A stretch of DNA of 64,000 bases, taken from Melampsora larici-populina 98AG31. Its lineage: Eukaryota; Basidiomycota; Pucciniomycetes; Pucciniales; Melampsoraceae. Location: positions 492,518-556,517 of the forward strand of contig NW_006768786.1 of assembly GCF_000204055.1 (NCBI RefSeq), in the 5' to 3' direction. Position numbers and translations under genes: made by a program. This document shows, in pieces, positions 57,005 to 64,000 of the stretch; within the stretch, counting starts at the first letter, position 1, and each line of letters starts with the position of its first letter. The notes beneath the pieces are model-generated. The model searched no databases. It was given only the letters and a program-made list of their open reading frames with translations, and was not told the origin of the DNA.

Positions 57005-59647
57005 ATGATCAAGAATGGTCCAATCAAATTCAACTCACTTCATCTTATTCAATTCATTTCTACAAAAACAATACCATCTCATCAACATTATCATCAGCAT
57101 CAGCATCAGTACCAGCATTTACATCAACAACTCGAACAACCTAGTAAGTTGATTTGTGATGTTTCTACTTTTCATTTCATGGACTAATTCATCATCATTT
57201 CTCATTCAGATCTTAATACATTTCAAGCATATCAAGAAAAGCCAACAAGTCCATCATTATCTTTAAAATCCAATTCACCATCATTACCAATTCTTCAATC
57301 CACTTCTACTTCTACTTCTACTTCCATCATTAATTATCATCAAGACCTCACCTTAAATACGATCACAGAAACCTTAATAAAGTATTTAAACCAAAACAAT
57401 TATTCAGCATTCAAAGAACTTTATTCAAAACATCTTCATACGACCTTTAATTTAAAGAATGGACGTTCAACATTACTTTCGATTTCAAAGATATTTAAAT
57501 CTTTATCAAGATTAGGACAAGGAATGGGATTGATGAGACGGATTATGAAATCATTACATGTTTTAAATTATCCAATCGGATCTGAATCGATTGTACAAGA
57601 GTTTATTGAAATCTTAATTAAATGGGGTAGGTTTGATAGAGCCTTAAATTATTTAAATATGTTTGATTTCGATTCATTAGGTCATCAAGTCTTTAAACTC
57701 ATCAACAACCGATCCGATTCCCAACCGGGTTTTTCGAATCATTCATTGAAATCTAATTTACCACCTAATTTATTTAAAGTCAATCAATTGGTTTGGGAGA
57801 AATTGTTATTGATTTATTTAAAGTTGAATCAAATCGAATTAGTTTTAAAGATCGAAAATGATTTTGGATTAGATGGATCGGTTTGGTCTGATGAATGTTT
57901 AAATCAATTCTTGATGGCTAAAATCATCAAGATTAAACAATCTACTGATTTGAATCAAGTTCAACAAATCCAAAAGTTACATGAATTGATTCAAGCATCG
58001 GAAGATAGAGTCTCAAGAATTGGAATTAGTCAATCTCATTCAATCCTTAAGTTAAAATACGAGATTTTAGGTTTAGATGAAGTTTTGAAATTGGTTGAAG
58101 TTCAAGAAACTGATCAAAGTTTGATGAGTATGCAAAATATCCTTAGAGCTTGGTTAGATGCCTTGATTGATTCTAATTGCGATAAAGGCTTGATTGATCC
58201 CATTCAAGTCGGAAATGTATTAATTAGATTAAATGATTTATATCAGTCTAATCAAGAATCGAATTTAATTGAAGAACTCGAATTAGAAAAGTATACGAGG
58301 TATATGAGAGAATGGTTAGAAAAAAAGATACATTTCAACATTCAGAATAGTTTTCAAACCGATTTAAACCTATCTGATGAACCTTTTGATATTTTTAAAA
58401 ATCAATCCATCTTGACTATCGATAGGAATCATCCTGAATTAGGTTATCATCAATTAGAAACACTTTTGAATATGGTATACAATTCATCAGATTCGAATCA
58501 AGATGAACGTTTGAAGAAGAAACCATCAAGCATGATGATATCAGAATTAAGTCGAATCGAATCTATGATAGGATCTTCATCAGAATCAATACGTAAATTA
58601 ATAAGAGAATCGATTATAGATCGAGAATTGAATTTGAGAAGTAATCATTTGATCGGTTTGATTTGGACAAAATTAATTGAAGTCGATTTGATCGGATTAC
58701 TCAATCTTTTAGAACGTGAAATCAAATTTGGTTATAGATTAGTTTTAACAGGTTTATTGATCAGTTTAGTCTTAGGAGGTTTAGTGGCCATCCGAGTACC
58801 TAAATCGATTCTACTTTCTTTTTCTCAACGACTTCTTGATCAACAAGAACTCAATAATACAACTTTAAAAATCCAAGATCAAGAAGACGATCATGGACCT
58901 AGAGCGTATTTAAGAGCAGCAAGAGCAGCAGCATCTGTTGGGAATTTCTTTTTGGTGAAAGAATTACATTTAGATTTGATTAATCGGTTTGGACATGATG
59001 TTTATTGGAATGAAGCATGTGGGATTGATTATTTAACGATGATTGTGGAATCTTTGATGAAATTAAATGAACCGATTGAAGCACATGAAGAGATTTTAAA
59101 GGTTTTCAAACAAAGCAGATTGATTGAAAGTTGGATAAAAGAAGAAGATTTAGTAAACCCACCTCAAAAGGATGAACCTAGGGAGATGATGAATCTTGGA
59201 GGATTTGAAGATTTCATTCATGAAGAAGAAATCAATTGGTATTTTCATCAAAAAGAAGATATGACGAAATTGATTAATAAACTTGAGTATAATTTTAATA
59301 AGAAAAAGTTTAGGAAAAAACCATCATTGTTAAAGATTTTATTAAGGATTAAGAAGAAATTAGAAATTAAGATTAATAAGATGGAAAGTTTAATTCAAAA
59401 TTATTCAACTACTAATCATCAAGAAGATTTTAAAGATGATCATAAGATTATGGTGAATGAAAATGAAAGAAACATTCAATCAATCGATCTTAAAAATGAT
59501 TTTGATTTTGAGAAAGGATTAATTGAGATTAGAAAAAGGTTAAAAGAATTTAAATTAGCTGAAAGTTTAAACCAAGAAGTCATTAAGATTTGGAATAAGA
59601 AATCATCATCATCATCAATTGAAAACAAAACGATTGAAAGATGTTAA
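57005..59647 (+). CDS. Large helical protein, probably mitochondrial, PPR/TPR-like
   Basis: Two exons in phase: 57005-57143 and 57210-59647 (2577 nt, 858 aa). I do not recognise a named family. The N-terminus (MIKNGPIKFNSLHLIQFIST) is basic and amphipathic like a mitochondrial presequence and is followed by a His/Gln run. The body is rich in Leu/Ile/Lys helices with repeat-like blocks such as ESIVQEFIEILIKWGRFDRA and VNQLVWEKLLLIYLKLNQIE, which resemble divergent PPR/TPR units. One clear hydrophobic segment (LVLTGLLISLVLGGLVAI, near residue 570) could span a membrane. A helical-repeat protein of the mitochondrial inner membrane, perhaps acting on mitochondrial mRNA or translation, is a guess. 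Confidence 0.7.
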
Positions 59648-61384
59648 AAAATCGGTTTGGTTAATCATTAAAACGAGGTTTTTGGGGGGTGGGTCGGTGG
59701 GTCATTAGATTTGATGTTTTTTTATGGATTTTTTTTCCTTTTTGGGTTTTTGGAAATCATATTTTCATTTTTGGTTTATTCTTTTGATGATGATTTATGA
59801 TCATCATTTCGTCATCCAAGTGGTACTCTATCTTTTTTTCTTGAAATTAGACAAGACAAATCACTCTGATTGTTTATACCCAATTAAATCTGTTATCTTT
59901 AAGCCGCCTGGTGTTCTCTATCACTAGCCTGCGCCATTAGAGTATATTCACACATGTTGTGTTTTGATCAGATGCCCTGAGATGCGAGGCATCTGATCTG
60001 TGAATTTCATGAATCATTTGATAAATGATGATCAAAATCATCAAAAGTTGAAAGATGATGAGTACATAGATATATGGAAAATGCAAAAGTATAAATTAAT
60101 CATCAAATTGATTCTAAATTTGAAATACAGTGAAGGAGCTTTCATGTACAAGTGTGATTTCAATATGAAATTTTACATTTGCAACAACACCTTTCAGATA
60201 AGATAAGCTTCTGATCAATCATCATATGTGGCAACAAATGAGGTTACCTGCTATATCAGCTCTCTTTCTGGTAACCAAACAATGGCAGAATATACTAAGC
60301 ACTTGAATTCTCCTACCCACCAAAAAAAATGGCTTTGTGCAATTCAAGGAAAAAAGAGCAGTCAATGAAAAACCTCTGAGGCAATTATTGCCATTGGGCC
60401 CCTCAACTGCTGATCAAAGAATAGAGACACTACCACTACAACTTCCAGGTCTCTCATCTTTCCTCAGACAAAAGCTTCAGTTCAGTAACAAAAAAATCTA
60501 CCCTTGTGTCACTGTCACAGAAGTCTCCGTGATCAGTTTCACATTCCATCTAGATTAAGATCACTCCATGAGAGGTAGGAACTTCTCTACATATTCAAAG
60601 GGAATGGTCCACTTTTGTTTTTGCTACAGTTGCCAGGTGGTTCTGTTTAAAATCATTGCAGATCAGCCTCAGTTGAAATCCAATCACCAAGAAAGTCCAC
60701 AGAAACCTAATTAAAACTTCATTCAAATGATTCTCTAATCAAATCAGAATTTTCATAATCCATACCACATCAATCAATAAACCAATAAAAACTCCAATCC
60801 ACCCATCCAATCCTCAAAACCAAACCCAATTCCCAACCAAAAAATCCTCAAAAATTATATTTCTTATAAACAAAAAAACAAACAAATCAAGATAAAAAAA
60901 CAAATCAAGATTGGTTTTTTTTATGAAGAAAAACAAAAACACATTTTAACAAATTGAATGAAGAAAAAAAGAAAATCTATATATGTAGAAATGAATCATT
61001 AAATTATATCTTCAAAAAATAACAATCAAGCAAGCAAAACCAAAAAAATAAGTATAAAATAAATTCATTGATTTTCCCTTTCTCCCTTTCTCCCTTCTCC
61101 CGTCCCAATCCAATATATATATATATATGTTGATGTTATAATAAGATATATAAAAAACCATTCAAATAATAACTTGAAAAATACCTTTCTAAAGACTTTT
61201 GTAAAAAAAACATTCTCAAACTTAACTTTTTGAACTTTTAAACTGATTCCTTCTTTTTTCCCTTCTCCCCCCCCAAAAAAACCAAACCCAGATCCAAATC
61301 CAAAAATCCAAAAACCCCAAACCCAAAAAAAAATCCAAGAAAAAAAACCCTTCTTCTATACCTTTCTACTAAAACTTTCAGCTT
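59648..61384. other. Intergenic, low-complexity AT-rich, one hairpin
   Basis: No gene supported. The stretch contains a perfect 11-bp-arm hairpin at 59966-59998 and long A-, T- and CCAAA-rich runs (60700-61370). The last part is the 3' flank of the SNF2 helicase gene. Confidence 0.4.
59966..59998. repeat. Perfect hairpin, 11-bp arms
   Basis: GATCAGATGCC (59966-59976) and GGCATCTGATC (59988-59998) with an 11-nt loop, downstream of the large helical protein gene. Could be the end of a small foldback element or a 3'-end structure. Confidence 0.75.
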
Positions 61385-64000
61385 TCAAAGTTCTTCTTTA
61401 ACTTCTTCTTTAACTTCTTCTTTAACTTCTTCTTTAACAACTTCAACACCTTCATTCTTATCACCCTTCATATTATCTTTAAACAAGATACTTAAATCTT
61501 CAACTCTACGTTTAGCCAATTCAGCCTTACTTAAAGTTTGACCTAAACTCATACTAAGAAAGTGCACAGAATCCAAAAAAAAAACATCAAAATCTTTCCA
61601 AAAAAAAATACAATCATCTCAAGACAACTTTTACTTACTTTGCAAGTTCAGTTTTTCGTTTTTGAATCTATCATCGAACCAAATCACCAAATCACCAAAT
61701 CAATCAACAAGAAAAAACACATTCAACGGAACCTCTTCATGTAAGCTTTCTTTACTCACTTCTAACATATTCTGTTCAACTGATCCAGCAATAATATACC
61801 GAATCATTCGAACCGGTTTAGTTTGTCCAAGCCTATGAACCCGATCGACCGCCTGATTCTCAACCGCAGGATTCCAAAATGGTTCCTAACCAACCAAACC
61901 CGTTCATCCCATTCCCAGTGTCAAAGAAAATCAAAATCACCACATCAATCCTCTACAAATCTCAACCGAATCCTTTACCAATTCACTTACCATTAAATAA
62001 ACTCGTTGAGCACACGTCAAGTTTAATCCTACCCCACCGGCTCTTAGGCTCACTAATAACACTTCACACTTCGGATCGGTCTTGAGATCTTCCATGGCTT
62101 TGTTTCTTTCAGGTCGACTCATCGTTCCATCTAATCTACCATATCCAATATTAAATTCATCTAGTGCGTCTCCAATCCTAAGAGAAAAAGAAAGAAAGAG
62201 AAAGAAAGAAAAAAACTTCATTAGGATTTTGGCTTTCGATTAAGAAGATGGAAGATGATGTTCAAAACAGACCTGTCTAACATCTTAGTCCATTGACTAA
62301 AGACTACACTCTTCACCACTGATCCTTTACAAGCTTTATAATCATGCTCAGGATCCTCTTCTTCATCATGCCGGTCTTGAACATCAAAGATCATGTTCAA
62401 TGGATCATAATTCATCGAAGCTGGATTAGCTTGACTAAACGGTAACAAATCACAAATCAAATGTCGAACTTTAGTACTATGACCATACTCATTCTTTTCG
62501 GTTTCATGATCCCCTCCTTTTGCTTTCCCTTTTCCTTTTGCTTTTGATGATGATGAAGTTTCTGATTTTTGAGGTTGAGGTTCTTCAAGTTTTAAATCGG
62601 TCACTTCAATGATATCTTTAATTGGATCTTTCAAGACTTGAAAACATACTGTACATTCTGCTGATCCTTTTAATAATGGCCATTCTGGACAAACCTCTTC
62701 TCTAAAACATCTTACACAAAACAAATGTTGACATCTAGTCACAACGATCGATTTCAAATTATTATTAGCTGTCCCACCACCACCACATGATGAATCAATT
62801 TCTTCAAGATTACTTTTGGCTTTCTTCTTATTAGGTCGTTTACTGGGTCTAGAAGAAGACATCTCTTCTAGTTCTTCTGATGGATTTCCAATCATCAATT
62901 CTTCTCCACATTCACTACACTGTCCTACCCCAGTTTCTCTCATCAAGTTTACCAACTTGATCGAATTTGATTTATTAAGTCCTTCACTTTCGATTTCTTT
63001 CATCAATTGATTCTGTCCTTCTAAAATCTTCATAAACTCATTCCCTGATCTACTTCCTAAACTTTTCCCATCTGAATCCGTCACCAAACCAATATGTGTA
63101 CAAATCTGTCGTAATCTTAATAATTCTTGTAAAATCGAACAATAATTCTTTAAAACCGTTTCATCTTTTTGTTGTAATTCAAAGTTCTTTCGACTACGTT
63201 GATGATAAGTTGAATAAAATTTCTTTTCATATTCATCTAATTCTAAATAAACAATCGTATCTCGTTTGGTAGGTAAACTTAAAATCGGTTTTCCATTCTT
63301 ATCAATCGAATTCTTTGTTCTTCTTAATGCGATTTGTCTCATGATTAATTTCAGTCTTGAGACTCCTAACTTATCTCCTAATTTGGCTGGTGTACCAATA
63401 TGAGTCGTCCAAAACACTCGATCTGTAAATGGTTCGAGTCTTAAAAAGGCTACTAATGAAAATAAATCGTTGAGTGAGTTTTGTAAAGGTGTACCCGTAA
63501 GACAAACTCGTCTTTCGGCTAAGAGATCACAAGCCGCTCTTGATTGTATAGTAGAGTGTTCCTTGATCATACTAAAGGAAAAATCGAAAAGCTCATCAGC
63601 CCTGATAAACATATTGAAAGTCATGTCACCTTACTTACTGAGCTTCGTCCAGGACGACTCTAAACCATTCGATAGACTGTAAAGGACTAGGAAGTCCATC
63701 TCCCTTCCTTTTCCGTTTCAGAGGTCTCTTTCGTTTACTGTTTTCATTTGACTCGGTTGCTGTCAACGAATTTCCAGATCCATCTAATTCTTCAATTCCA
63801 CCATCACTACTATCTTGAGCAGCACCTTCTTCTTCTTTACGATTCTGTCTAGAATATTCATATCCTAATAATGAATAAGTTGTGATCACTACATCATGAT
63901 CTGCTAAAACTTTGACATCTGTCGTTCGACTGTTACCATGATAAACACAAACACTTAATCCAGCTTGAGTTGAATTTTTCAAAGTCTTTGATGGGATTTT
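61385..64000 (-). CDS. SNF2-family helicase with RING finger (RAD5/HLTF/ULS1 type), 5' end outside the window
   Basis: Exons in phase: beyond 64000 to 63639, 63571-62273, 62177-61991, 61885-61760, 61667-61639 and 61553-61385. The DEAH box is restored by splicing (VVLDEAH plus MIKEHSTIQSRA). Motif III is CLTGTPLQNSLNDLFSLV; then come IGTPAKLGDKLGVSRLKLIM and IALRRTK. A RING-like finger (CQHLFCVRCF ... CTVC) splits the helicase halves. The C-terminal lobe follows with VVFSQWTKMLDR, GRLDGTMSRPERNKAM, SLRAGGVGLNLTCA and DRVHRLGQTKPVRM. RING insertion between the lobes defines the RAD5/RAD16/HLTF/ULS1 group, which acts in replication stress tolerance or SUMO-targeted chromatin remodelling; which one cannot be told from this part. 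The C-terminus carries four VKEE repeats. ATPase motif I lies outside the window. Confidence 0.9.
61388..61440 (-). repeat. 12-bp coding minisatellite (VKEE x4) at the helicase C-terminus
   Basis: Four tandem 12-bp units encode VKEE VKEE VKEE VKEE directly before the final Leu and stop. Copy number is likely variable between strains. Confidence 0.85.

Overview
The window is fungal nuclear DNA, most likely from a rust fungus (Basidiomycota, Pucciniales). It is AT-rich, host genes are cut by many 50-80 nt introns with GTAAGT/GTNNGT donors, and mobile DNA of several classes takes up more than half of it. The rust assignment is an inference from gene style and TE content; no marker gene here proves it. 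Exon coordinates below were worked out by hand from splice signals and reading phase.

Layout. 1-5690: wreckage of a Ty3/gypsy retrotransposon and other decayed TE-like DNA. 5697-7541 (-): secreted CAP/PR-1-like protein with a 9-residue repeat linker. 7542-10328: no recognised gene. 10337-15018: almost intact Mutator-like element (121-bp TIRs, 8-bp TSD, four-exon transposase broken by one TGA). 15283-17252 (-): GATA-type transcription factor. 18551-26043: three elements end to end, all with termini starting TACACCA. The first carries a tRNA-like sequence, the second the C-terminal half of a KDZ-like transposase, the third a decayed Atg22-like gene. 27747-30159 (+): three-finger C2H2 transcription factor. 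32046-32971 (+): promethin/LDAF1-like membrane protein. 34007-35386 (+): aldo-keto reductase.

36527-51499 is the most striking region. A 15-kb TIR element (called X here, 76-80 bp TIRs, TA at both ends) holds a Tc1/mariner-IS630-type DDE transposase (-) and a convergent eight-exon gene of unknown function ending in a SAM-like domain (+). A complete copia retrotransposon (37184-42397, TSD CTGTT) sits in intron 1 of the unknown gene. A complete, apparently coding-intact hAT transposon (46274-50212, TSD GTCTGACG) sits in the transposase's upstream region. Without these two insertions X would be about 5.8 kb. A 443-bp MITE-like element (Y, 51500-51942) abuts X and shares its TA.

52287-64000 is ordinary gene space: SLC35F6-like transporter (-) divergent from lipoyl synthase (+), the twin-CX9C protein CMC1 (-), a large helical and probably mitochondrial protein (+), and a RAD5/HLTF-type SNF2 helicase with a RING domain (-) running off the right edge. 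Lipoyl synthase, CMC1 and the large protein point to mitochondrial functions, but apart from the divergent promoter nothing shows co-regulation.

Two signals cut across elements. Every premature stop noted in the otherwise readable frames is TGA. Eleven of the 13 differences between the two copia LTRs lie at positions that were probably CpG. Together these suggest CpG methylation followed by deamination in this genome.
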